NCBI RefSeq assembly: GCF_900114055.1
Contig: NZ_FORR01000001.1
Span: 310,001-374,000, forward strand
Length of the DNA: 64,000 nucleotides
From: Thermoflavimicrobium dichotomicum
Lineage (GTDB): Bacteria > Bacillota > Bacilli > Thermoactinomycetales > Thermoactinomycetaceae
Direction: 5' to 3'
The position numbers and the translations under genes were made by a program. Below the pieces are notes generated by a model, which was not told the origin of the DNA, searched no databases, and worked only from the letters and a program-made list of their open reading frames with translations. Of this stretch, positions 56,594 to 64,000 are shown piece after piece. Position 1 is the first letter of the stretch, and each line of letters begins with the position of its first letter.

Positions 56594-58049
56594 AAGTAAC
56601 CATTTTCTTTAAATGATGAATCGACTTTTCAATTTCTTCTGTCTTAACTTTTTTTTCTTGTTCACTTATATTCAATTTCTGTACCATTTCTTTTTCTTTT
56701 TCTTTTACATAGATCATTAATTTTATATCTTTAATTTCCTCTGCAAACGCATATGCCCCTGTGAAATCCATTTTGAGCATATGTGCATTAACAATAATTC
56801 TATTTCTACGATCATCACGTGGAATCTGTTTTTCCAATTTGATAATCTCATCCAAATCCTTATTAATTACCGCCTTCTCAAACTGAACCAAAGGATCATT
56901 CGATTTTAATTTATTCATTCCTTCAACATTGTTGGTTTTCACATAGTAATCAACAACACTTTTGATAAAAGCAGGTTCCAGATCGATCGCTTTTTGTGCC
57001 CGACCAGCCATTAGATAAGAAAATAAAACAATTTGTCTATCCTCTTTATTTAACTTCTTATAATCTACCTGATCAAATTCCTTTGTAGCTTCTTCATACA
57101 AGTGTTGCGCAGCTAATCGGAGTCCCTTCAATAAACTTGGATTATTGCTTTCTGGACTAACCTCCGTTTTTTTCAATGGTGTACTTGGAATGCTACTAAC
57201 TATTTTATCTTTTTGAACAGGTTTGTTTTCATGCGTGATGTTCGATGCTTCAGTTGTATCAAACAGATATCCATAAGCAACAAATAATACAGCAGCTGCT
57301 GACACTAAAGCAACTACCTTCACCCATTTATTAAACGGATTAACTTGAGCAAGATTCACTTTCAAGCGTTTTTGAACTTTACTACTGTCTTGTGATGAAT
57401 TCTCTTCAACCATTAATTTTTCTTTTTGAATTTCTTCTTTTTCTTTTGCAATGACCGTTAGCAATTCATCATAGGTTTTTGCATGTATGACTCTCTTGAT
57501 AATTCGGCGATGTTCTTCAATAATGCGCTGATTGGCAAATTGAAATCCATTGATCCTTAACTCATCAAATCGCGCACTACAAAAGAGCCAAAGAATTAAT
57601 CGCTTGATCTGATCATAAACAGATTCCTCTGTATAGCCTTCTGATGGAAGAATGTCTTTGACTCCACGGTATAAAATCTTGATTTCTCCTTTATCGTTCG
57701 CAAAAAAATTAATAGGCTTAAACACAGTCTGCAATTCCGTTTGGCCTTCGAAATACTTTGCGATCGCTATCAATTTTTCTGAGATGGCCAATTTCAGCTC
57801 TTTCGTTCCCTCAATTTGCACTCTGTTTAAAGGCAAGTATCCTGGTTCAACCAAAAAATCAAGAACTAATTTATCTTCATCGTACTTATGTTCAATTGTA
57901 CAATCAAATGCCATTCCTTCATCATAAAGATCAATGATCGGAATGACTTCCTCCAAAGAATTGACATAAGTATTTTTTACAGGAATTTCAAAGTAAACTT
58001 TATTTCGGTCAAAAACAAGTGTACCTTGGTTAAAACTAAATCTTCTCAT
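56592..58049 (-). CDS. EssB/YukC-like membrane protein
   Basis: A 485-residue protein with the EssB/YukC architecture: an N-terminal pseudokinase-like domain (about 1-220), one membrane segment (KVVALVSAAAVLFVAYGYLF, about 244-264), then a TPR-like extracytoplasmic part. The second half shows KGLRLAAQHLYEEATKEFD and the segment DPLVQFEKAVINKDLDEIIK followed by DDRRNRIIVNAHMLKMDF and AYAFAEEI, closely following the C-terminal pattern of YukC/EssB. EssB is a core part of type VII (WXG100) secretion; here it lies beside a type IV system, and no WXG100, EssC or EsaA gene is present. A homology search is needed to settle this. Confidence 0.72.
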   Translation of the reverse strand: MRRFSFNQGTLVFDRNKVYFEIPVKNTYVNSLEEVIPIIDLYDEGMAFDCTIEHKYDEDKLVLDFLVEPGYLPLNRVQIEGTKELKLAISEKLIAIAKYFEGQTELQTVFKPINFFANDKGEIKILYRGVKDILPSEGYTEESVYDQIKRLILWLFCSARFDELRINGFQFANQRIIEEHRRIIKRVIHAKTYDELLTVIAKEKEEIQKEKLMVEENSSQDSSKVQKRLKVNLAQVNPFNKWVKVVALVSAAAVLFVAYGYLFDTTEASNITHENKPVQKDKIVSSIPSTPLKKTEVSPESNNPSLLKGLRLAAQHLYEEATKEFDQVDYKKLNKEDRQIVLFSYLMAGRAQKAIDLEPAFIKSVVDYYVKTNNVEGMNKLKSNDPLVQFEKAVINKDLDEIIKLEKQIPRDDRRNRIIVNAHMLKMDFTGAYAFAEEIKDIKLMIYVKEKEKEMVQKLNISEQEKKVKTEEIEKSIHHLKKMVT

Positions 58050-58233
58050 TTTATATCCTCACTACTTTATCAAATAGTGTATATTTAAGGGACGGTTGTA
58101 ACTCCGTCCCCTAAATCTGTCTGACCTTCATGGTTAAAACGCAACATGGATCCATTCATTCACCATCTTGCACACCAGCATTAAAAGTTACCATATTGAA
58201 CTAAAGCAAACAACAGGTCTCCATCGATTTCAT

Positions 58234-59640
58234 TTATATTGGTTTTATACTACTTGGTGTTATTTTACTATAGATTGTTTCATTACTTGGTTTTACATTA
58301 CTTGGTTTCAGCTTTTTTGCTTTTGTTGTTTTTACCATTTTCTTTCCATGTTTACTTAGAGATTGCTTCTCTTTTTTTAATACTGTTTTCTTTTGTTCCT
58401 TTTTATTAAAATCCGGTTTGGTTATTTTGTATTTTTTTTGAGCTGATTTTTCTACTTCTCTTTTTGCTTCGTTTTGCTGCTTATTCACTTGTCCAATAGG
58501 TTCACTTTTTGGCGTCTCTTGATCCAAAGACTTTTTGACTACAATTTGATCTTTGTGATTCTCATCAATCTGTACTTCTACGGTAACCTTAATCCTTGTA
58601 TCTCTTACATCATCAGAACCATCTTTATCCCGTTTGTCAAATTGTACATTGTCTTGAGCGTTATGATTTGCTTTTTGATCTTCTACATCAACTTTTTTAT
58701 CCATTACATCAGCTTTCTTATCTGTCAGGTCATCGGAAGGCTTGTTAATATCATCCGTGACACTTATCTTCCATTTTCGCCCATGTTCATCCAACTTATT
58801 GCCAGTCTCAACCTGCATATGATCACGAACATCAGAAGATTCCAGACTCTGGTTAAAGTCATCGAGTTTATGTTTCTTCTTAATTCCTAGGAGCGATGAA
58901 TCATGATGATTGGCCAGAGTTTTTTTATGAAGCTTTAACGGTTTGAATATCTGTTTTTGCTGATTGCCAGAGGTGGTAGAATATATATTATAGTTTGTAA
59001 AATCAGAATTAAATTGATCATCTTGATTGGAAGTTGCCTGGTTTAAGGCCGCAACAATTTCTACCTTACTTTCTTTTTCCTGTTTTTCACTTAAAGCAAT
59101 GGATATTACTTTTTCATCCAATAAAGCATTGAATAAATTTTCATTCTTATTTGATATTTTAGGTGCATCTGGAGACACGTTACTGAATGCGAAAGCATTA
59201 TCGGCATTTAGAGTTAAATGATTGGATACATTCTCCTTTTTATGATCGCCTTTTACATCTCCATATACTTGTATTGCTCTGTTTACAATATTTTCGAAAT
59301 CCCTATTTGTCAAATTGCTATAATTTTGATCACTGGCCCATGTAACCTGTTCCCCATCTTTCTCACTTGTCACTTGTTGATTAGTTGGGATTTTTTGATA
59401 GATATATTCTTTCTCCATCGATACTTTCGTTTTATTAATTGCATTCTGTTTTGATGCTACATCATCGGATTGGGAATAGCAACCTGTCAGCAATCCTACA
59501 GAACAAATAGTCATTGCTGCTGTAGCGCCCAATTTTAATGCAATTTTACGATAGTTAACCGGTGAACCTTCAATTTTTTTCATGATTCGAGAAGATGAAG
59601 CTGTAAGTTCTTCCTTTTTAAAATCAGAAAGACTCATCAT
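58234..59640 (-). CDS. Lysine-rich putative lipoprotein of the secretion locus
   Basis: No known family recognised. About 468 residues from the ATG at 59640 (AAGGGGAG upstream). An N-terminal soluble part of about 30 residues precedes a hydrophobic segment ending in a lipobox LLTGC (Cys54), which is late for a lipoprotein; a shorter start at Met20 would give a classical signal. The mature part is hydrophilic and repetitive, with TDKKADVMDKKVDVEDQKA and a very basic C-terminus. It is first in a unit with the EssB-like gene; a hairpin (58088-58109, GGGACGG/CCGTCCC) lies between them. Confidence 0.6.
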   Translation of the reverse strand: MMSLSDFKKEELTASSSRIMKKIEGSPVNYRKIALKLGATAAMTICSVGLLTGCYSQSDDVASKQNAINKTKVSMEKEYIYQKIPTNQQVTSEKDGEQVTWASDQNYSNLTNRDFENIVNRAIQVYGDVKGDHKKENVSNHLTLNADNAFAFSNVSPDAPKISNKNENLFNALLDEKVISIALSEKQEKESKVEIVAALNQATSNQDDQFNSDFTNYNIYSTTSGNQQKQIFKPLKLHKKTLANHHDSSLLGIKKKHKLDDFNQSLESSDVRDHMQVETGNKLDEHGRKWKISVTDDINKPSDDLTDKKADVMDKKVDVEDQKANHNAQDNVQFDKRDKDGSDDVRDTRIKVTVEVQIDENHKDQIVVKKSLDQETPKSEPIGQVNKQQNEAKREVEKSAQKKYKITKPDFNKKEQKKTVLKKEKQSLSKHGKKMVKTTKAKKLKPSNVKPSNETIYSKITPSSIKPI

Positions 59641-59904
59641 TTTTTCTCCCCTTAATTTGTTTCCAATTAATCCATGTCTATTCATACCTAATGATATACT
59701 ATTCTAAAATAACCATCAATAGATAATGTGTTAATATTGTAGTAATTTGTAGTTTAATTTACAAATTTATATATGGTAAATAGAGCATTCATTCTGTATG
59801 GTTTCTATAAAAGGATTTGTCATTAGTCAAGCTCGATCATCACTTTCTTTTACCTAACAATTTTTTGTTTTTTCAGATATTTTAAACATCCATACCATAA
59901 AGAT
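59641..59904. other. Right edge of the secretion block, no gene seen
   Basis: AT-rich stretch upstream of the lipoprotein gene, expected to hold its promoter. I looked for a direct repeat matching the left edge (44960-45140) and for an attachment site in a tRNA gene and saw neither. Confidence 0.45.
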
Positions 59905-59955
59905 AAAAAACACCTGCATTCTACAATGGTTCGTGTAGAAAACAGGTGTTTTTTT
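59905..59955. terminator. Terminator of fadF, bidirectional
   Basis: AAAAAACACCTG and CAGGTGTTTTTT close a stem that continues with TTCTAC/GTAGAA after a small mismatch. It lies two bases after the fadF stop codon. Confidence 0.9.
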
Positions 59956-59957
59956 GA

Positions 59958-62060
59958 TTAATGGACCATTTCCTTATTTTCCTCTTTTTCGCCAAAATCA
60001 ATGGACATTGCGAGAATCTCGACCACATCCATGGTTTTCACGCGATCCTCTACTTCTTTTGCTTTCGTACCATCTGACAACATCGTGAGACAGTATGGGC
60101 AGGCACTACCTATAACAGATGGATTTACTTCCAATGCTTGCTCTGTCCGTGCGACGTTTACCCGAACACCTTCGGTTTCTTCCAGCCACATCAAGCCACC
60201 GCCCGCACCACAACACATTCCATTCTCACGATTGCGCTTCATTTCAACCAGTTCCAAACCGGGAATGCTCTTTAAAATATAGCGTGGTGCATCATAGGTA
60301 TTGTTATAACGTCCCAGATAACAGGAATCATGATAGGTAACACGTTCTTTTACTTCTTTGGTTGGTTTAATCCGTCCTTCGCGAATCAATTCAGCCAGGA
60401 CTTGGGTATGATGATATACTTCTGCATTCAATCCTAAATCGGGATACTCATTTTTAAAGATATTAAAGGCATGTGGGTCGATGGTAATAATTTTCTTCAC
60501 CTGATGTTTTTCAAACAGAGCAATATTGTCCATCGCCAATTGTTGGAATAAAAACTCGTTTCCAAGGCGGCGTACGGTATCTCCTGAGTTTTTCTCTTTA
60601 TTACCAAGAATAGCAAATTTCACACCAGCATGATGTAAAATTTTGGCCAAAGCACGGGCAATCTTTTGACTGCGGTTATCATAAGAGCCCATGGATCCAA
60701 CAAAGAACAGGTATTCAAATTCTTTTTCCTCTTTTACTGTGGGTACAGGTACGTCCGCGTCTTTTTTCCATTGATCCCGTTCTTTCCGGCTTAATCCCCA
60801 AGGATTCCCTTGCCGTTCGATATTATTGAAAGTCCGTGTAATTTCTGCATTCATTTTTCCTTCTGTCATGACTAAATAACGGCGCATATCAATGATTTTA
60901 TCCACATGTTCATTCATAACCGGACACTGATCCTCACAGTTCCGGCAAGTGGTACAAGCCCACAGTTCCTGTTCGGTAATGACATCTCCGATCATTTTGA
61001 CTGGATAATCATGAGAGCCATCTCCTGCTTTGGAGCCCAGTTCCAACGCTGCCTGATTGGCCGCAGCAAAGGCAAATTGAGGGACCCAAGGCGATCTGGA
61101 TGTAATGGCAGCACCTTTTGCCGTCAGATGGTCACGCAATTTCACAATCAAGTCCATCGGCGACAACATTTTTCCAGTACCAGATGCTGGACACATATTG
61201 GTACAACGTCCACATTCTACACAAGCATATAAATCAATTAACTGCTTTTGGTTAAAGTCCTCAATTTTTCCTACACCGTACTCCTCAACGGATTCATCTT
61301 CAAAATCGATTAAAGACAGTTTGGCTGGTGGCTGTTTTCTTTTTAAAAAGACATTAACAGGCGCTGCAAGCAAGTGGAAGTGCTTGGATTGCGGAATATA
61401 AACCAGGAAAGTAAATAATACAAGAGCGTGAACCCACCAGAAAACATAGAATAAAACTTTCCCAGCTGCAGGTGTAACAAAACCAAACACTTGAGCTAAA
61501 ACAGACGAAATGGGCATATACCAAGTCCAGGCAGATTCACCATGCGGCCAGCCGATTTGTTCAAATGTAGCCGATAACAAAATAGAGGTTAAAAGAGAAG
61601 AAAGAAAGATGATAACCAGACCAGATTTAAATCCTCGTTTTAACCGTGGTAACTTTTCGATATAGCGACGATAATAAGCATAAAATGTTGCCAACAATAC
61701 GAGAAATACAGTGATTTCTTGCACAAATGTAAATACGGAATAAATCATCCCTGGCTTTTCGGAAGAAGGACCCACCAAACCTTTAACAAATAAGTCAATC
61801 GCTCCAAACTGGATCATAATAAAGCCATAAAACATGATGACATGCATAATCCCGCTTTTCATATCTTTCAGCAATTTCTTTTGTCCAAATACATACACAA
61901 GAATATCATCAAGTTGTTCTTTCCAATTGATTTGAAACTCAACTGGCTTCCCCAGGCGAATAAACGTATATCGGCTATAAACCACATACCCAAATAAGTA
62001 GAAAGCGTATGCAGCAATAGCCAGAAAAGCCACTAAGTTGAGTATTTGCAAAGTTGCCAT
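59958..62060 (-). CDS. fadF: FadF-type iron-sulfur oxidoreductase
   Basis: A membrane-bound heterodisulfide-reductase-like protein believed to take electrons from ETF during fatty acid oxidation and pass them to quinone. From the ATG at 62060 behind GGGGAGGA it has 700 residues. There are about six N-terminal membrane segments (to about 245), then two [4Fe-4S] motifs, CVECGRCTNMCPASG and CTTCRNCEDQCPV, and C-terminal CCG domains (HDSCYLGRYN; MCCGAGGGLMW). In B. subtilis fadF adjoins acdA and rpoE; here it is separated from them by the secretion block. A perfect FadR box lies upstream. Confidence 0.94.
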   Translation of the reverse strand: MATLQILNLVAFLAIAAYAFYLFGYVVYSRYTFIRLGKPVEFQINWKEQLDDILVYVFGQKKLLKDMKSGIMHVIMFYGFIMIQFGAIDLFVKGLVGPSSEKPGMIYSVFTFVQEITVFLVLLATFYAYYRRYIEKLPRLKRGFKSGLVIIFLSSLLTSILLSATFEQIGWPHGESAWTWYMPISSVLAQVFGFVTPAAGKVLFYVFWWVHALVLFTFLVYIPQSKHFHLLAAPVNVFLKRKQPPAKLSLIDFEDESVEEYGVGKIEDFNQKQLIDLYACVECGRCTNMCPASGTGKMLSPMDLIVKLRDHLTAKGAAITSRSPWVPQFAFAAANQAALELGSKAGDGSHDYPVKMIGDVITEQELWACTTCRNCEDQCPVMNEHVDKIIDMRRYLVMTEGKMNAEITRTFNNIERQGNPWGLSRKERDQWKKDADVPVPTVKEEKEFEYLFFVGSMGSYDNRSQKIARALAKILHHAGVKFAILGNKEKNSGDTVRRLGNEFLFQQLAMDNIALFEKHQVKKIITIDPHAFNIFKNEYPDLGLNAEVYHHTQVLAELIREGRIKPTKEVKERVTYHDSCYLGRYNNTYDAPRYILKSIPGLELVEMKRNRENGMCCGAGGGLMWLEETEGVRVNVARTEQALEVNPSVIGSACPYCLTMLSDGTKAKEVEDRVKTMDVVEILAMSIDFGEKEENKEMVH

Positions 62061-62153
62061 CAGATCCTCCCCTTTCTGACTTCTCCATATAATTATTGAA
62101 TGCGCTTCCAGATATTTTGTTGTCATCCGATTCAATTTTATTTTATCACGGAA

Positions 62154-62171
62154 TGAATGAATAATCATTCA
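62154..62171. promoter_or_regulatory. FadR operator before fadF
   Basis: TGAATGAATAATCATTCA matches the B. subtilis FadR consensus TGAATGAMTANTCATTCA at every position. It lies about 95 bases before the fadF start. FadR is known to repress fad genes until long-chain acyl-CoA binds it. Confidence 0.85.
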
Positions 62172-62240
62172 TAATTTATCTTTACAATAAGAAATGTATA
62201 TTTCAGAATATTGTTTTAAATAATGGGATATCATGCATGT

Positions 62241-62271
62241 AAAAATCTGCCGGCTATTCTTTAGCCAGCAG
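62241..62271 (-). terminator. Terminator of the EthD-like gene
   Basis: CTGCTGGCTA and TAGCCGGCAG pair (9 of 10, one G-T) and are followed on the minus strand by ATTTTT. Confidence 0.7.
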
Positions 62272-62348
62272 TGGTTCTTTGCTTTTTATAGGAAAATAAT
62301 AAATATAAGTACTCTTTTTACAATCGTGGATAATAATATATAATGACC

Positions 62349-62690
62349 TTATACTCTAACACCCGAATAAACCGATTCTTTTCCTACATAAGCTGTAATA
62401 TACTCACCAGCTACTTCCAGCATTTTCCCAACCAGTTCTATGCCTTCATGACTATGTATAGCGCTTTCAAAAGCTTCTGGACTCTCAAAATAAATTTCCG
62501 CTAACATTGAGTAGTTTTTTTCCTTCTGATGATCCCTTTCCGCACTGATACCGGATGGAAACAAATGGGTAACACCTACTTTTATCACTCCATTGATCTT
62601 TAATAATTTCGGAAGAAATTCATGATAGTAAAAATCCTCAAAAGATGACATATCTGGAATTTCTTTATACAAAGTAATGATCTTATACAA
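62349..62690 (-). CDS. EthD-domain protein
   Basis: A 113-residue ferredoxin-like alpha-beta protein of the EthD/dabb type: ITLYKEIPDMSSFEDFYYHE (strand plus helix), KINGVIKVGVTHLFPSG and MLAEIYFESPEAFESAIHSHEG. EthD members occur in several degradation pathways; the substrate is unknown. Start is TTG at 62690 behind GAGGGGAG. Single gene between fadF and kamE with its own terminator. Confidence 0.72.
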   Translation of the reverse strand: MYKIITLYKEIPDMSSFEDFYYHEFLPKLLKINGVIKVGVTHLFPSGISAERDHQKEKNYSMLAEIYFESPEAFESAIHSHEGIELVGKMLEVAGEYITAYVGKESVYSGVRV

Positions 62691-62813
62691 ACGTCTCCCC
62701 TCTTTCTCTCTATTTGATTGGAAATAAATAAATGATTACATTGATTTTATATAGCTATATATTGTGTAAATATAATATTATATAAGATCGTGTTCTTTAA
62801 TCAATAATTTATT

Positions 62814-62847
62814 TAAAAAATAACGCACAGGATTCATCCCCGTGCGT
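62814..62847 (-). terminator. Terminator of the kamDE operon
   Basis: ACGCAC pairs with GTGCGT and the inner AGGA with TCCC; TTATTTTTT follows on the minus strand. It lies about 100 bases after the kamE stop. Confidence 0.7.
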
Positions 62848-62943
62848 ATGGTCCCATCGCAGGCCACGCAAAAATGACCTTAAGCTGATTCTTCGATAAA
62901 TTTGTCCATCGATCTTAATGAACACTGCTCACATTTAAGCTTT

Positions 62944-63693
62944 TCATTTCTTCTGTTCCCGTTTTGCAATCTCCTGGACAAAATAAGAGGCAACTTGCGG
63001 TGCTAAACTGCCTGGACCAAAACCAGCATCAAATCCCAGTTCCAATGCCAGTTCATGACTAATGCGTGGGCCGCCACAGATTAAAATGAAACGATCACGC
63101 AGGCCTTCTACTTCCAACAGTTCAACGAGGTGAGTCAAGTTTGTAACATGAACTCCTTTCTGGGTCACCACTTGGGAAACAAGCAACACATCGGCATTTA
63201 ATTCAATCGCTTTTTTGATCAGTTCTTCATTCGGAACTTGACTGCCCAAATTATAAGCGTCGATTTCGGGATAACGTTCCAAACCGTATTCTCCATGATA
63301 CCCTTTCATATTCATAATGGCATCGATGCCCACTGTATGAGCATCCGTTCCTGTACATGCTCCAACCACTACGATTTTTCGACCGATTTTTTCACGAATG
63401 TACTGATTGATTTCATAAAAGTTCATTACCTTGCTTTCCACTTTTGGAACACGAATCTGAGTATAGTCTACGGTATGCTGGCATTTTCCATAGACAATGA
63501 AAAAGCTAAACCCTTCACCCAAATCTTTCATATGATAAACCTGTGGCTCATCCATCCCCATCTTTGCTGCCAGCTGTCGTGCTGCTTCTCTGGCTTCCTC
63601 CCCGTAGGGAACGGGCAAGGTAAAGCTGAGTTGCACCATTCCATCATTGAGTGTGTCACCATATGGTTTAACTCGTGTAAAATCAACGTTCAT
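62944..63693 (-). CDS. kamE: Lysine 5,6-aminomutase (or ornithine 4,5-aminomutase type) beta subunit
   Basis: KamE carries both the B12-binding histidine and the PLP-binding lysine of the 5,6-aminomutase that moves the terminal amino group of D-lysine or beta-lysine. The motif GACTGTDAHTVGIDAIMNMK (111-130) holds His119, the cobalt ligand, and Lys130, the equivalent of the PLP-binding Lys144 of the clostridial enzyme. Family segments YGLERYPEIDAYNLGSQV and ICGGPRISHELALELGFDAG follow. 249 residues, normal for KamE and much shorter than the fused ornithine enzyme OraE. It overlaps kamD by 11 bases. Confidence 0.95.
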   Translation of the reverse strand: MNVDFTRVKPYGDTLNDGMVQLSFTLPVPYGEEAREAARQLAAKMGMDEPQVYHMKDLGEGFSFFIVYGKCQHTVDYTQIRVPKVESKVMNFYEINQYIREKIGRKIVVVGACTGTDAHTVGIDAIMNMKGYHGEYGLERYPEIDAYNLGSQVPNEELIKKAIELNADVLLVSQVVTQKGVHVTNLTHLVELLEVEGLRDRFILICGGPRISHELALELGFDAGFGPGSLAPQVASYFVQEIAKREQKK

Positions 63694-64000
63694 ACGTTGA
63701 TCCCTCCCGCTGCGGAAGCCCCAACTGTTGTCTCAATTCTTCTTCAAAGGGATTATAGTAATCGGGTTCACGCTCAATAACTCCACGCAAGCCTTTTCCT
63801 CCTGTGATCGAACGCTTCACATCGGCCAACATCCCTCTTTCCAAAGCTGCAAATAAACCGATTCGTTTTATTTCCTCCAACATCTCAACCGCTTTTTGCA
63901 GCACTTCTTGAGCCCGTCGTTCAATACGGCCTCCTGGCTTAAAGAAAATTTCTTCACTCAAGTGACGTGCATTGTTGAAAATATACGCTGCGCTTTCAAT
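63683..64000 (-). CDS. kamD: Lysine 5,6-aminomutase alpha subunit (partial, C-terminal end)
   Basis: The reading frame is open through the last base of the window and upstream of the TTG at 63961, reading IESAAYIFNNARHLSEEIFF, so this is the C-terminal 105 residues of a larger protein and not a small gene. The segment FKPGGRIERRAQEVLQKAVE and GMLADVKRSITGGKGLRGVI match KamD C-termini. It is co-transcribed and overlaps kamE. The rest, including the catalytic barrel, lies outside the window, where kamA and kdd may also be. Confidence 0.9.
   Translation of the reverse strand: MESAAYIFNNARHLSEEIFFKPGGRIERRAQEVLQKAVEMLEEIKRIGLFAALERGMLADVKRSITGGKGLRGVIEREPDYYNPFEEELRQQLGLPQREGSTYER

Noticed and set aside
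63683-63961. A small independent gene starting at the TTG at 63961
   Set aside because: The frame remains open upstream to the window end and matches the C-terminus of KamD.

Overview
The window looks like the chromosome of an endospore-forming member of the Bacilli. It carries spo0F and spoIIR, a Gram-positive RNA polymerase delta gene, many TTG and GTG starts behind strong GGAGG ribosome sites, and a gene order that follows the Bacillus subtilis atp-upp-glyA-ywlG-rpiB-ywlE-mntP-ywlC-spoIIR-prmC-prfA-tdk-rpmE-rho-glpX-murA-fsa-fba-spo0F and pyrG-rpoE-acdA-fadF stretches. The lysine-fermentation and fused isobutyryl-CoA mutase genes would fit a Thermoactinomycetaceae-like lineage. That family placement is inference; no 16S gene is present.

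Layout. (1) 1-22.9 kb is conserved core, almost all on the minus strand: start of the ATP synthase operon, nucleotide and one-carbon salvage (upp, glyA, tdk), protein-arginine phosphatase YwlE with an unusual insertion, a ZIP/MntP metal-transporter pair, tRNA and translation factors, rho, glpX, murA, fsa and fba. Two lysine-degradation genes (kal, kce) sit between spo0F and fba. (2) 22.9-33.5 kb is a variable block between spo0F and pyrG: a GrpB-like protein, an unrecognised membrane/coiled-coil protein, an RND exporter with its two-component system, a ketopantoate reductase, an orphan COX subunit IV and an FMN-riboswitch-controlled riboflavin transporter. (3) 33.5-44.8 kb holds pyrG, rpoE and a branched/short-chain acyl-CoA catabolic operon (thl-hbd-acd-acd-[meaB relic]-tetR-icmF). 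(4) 45.0-59.7 kb is a visibly AT-rich block with a Gram-positive type IV secretion locus (VirD4, B6, B8, B1-like hydrolase, B4, B3, B2), an EssB/YukC-like protein, a lysine-rich lipoprotein and small unknown proteins, plus relics of a TnpB transposon. I find no relaxase and no integrase. (5) 59.9-64 kb returns to core metabolism: fadF with a perfect FadR box, an EthD-like protein, and lysine/ornithine aminomutase subunits kamE and kamD (kamD runs off the window).

How it fits together. thl, hbd, the acyl-CoA dehydrogenases, IcmF and FadF make a coherent acyl-CoA oxidation route, and the type IV locus separates its two halves. KamDE, Kce and Kal are steps of one lysine fermentation pathway, yet two of them are placed behind the sporulation phosphorelay gene spo0F. 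The best candidates for something undescribed are the relaxase-less secretion locus with an EssB-like subunit, its paired small proteins with a hairpin that hides a ribosome site, and the Spo0F-linked lysine genes.
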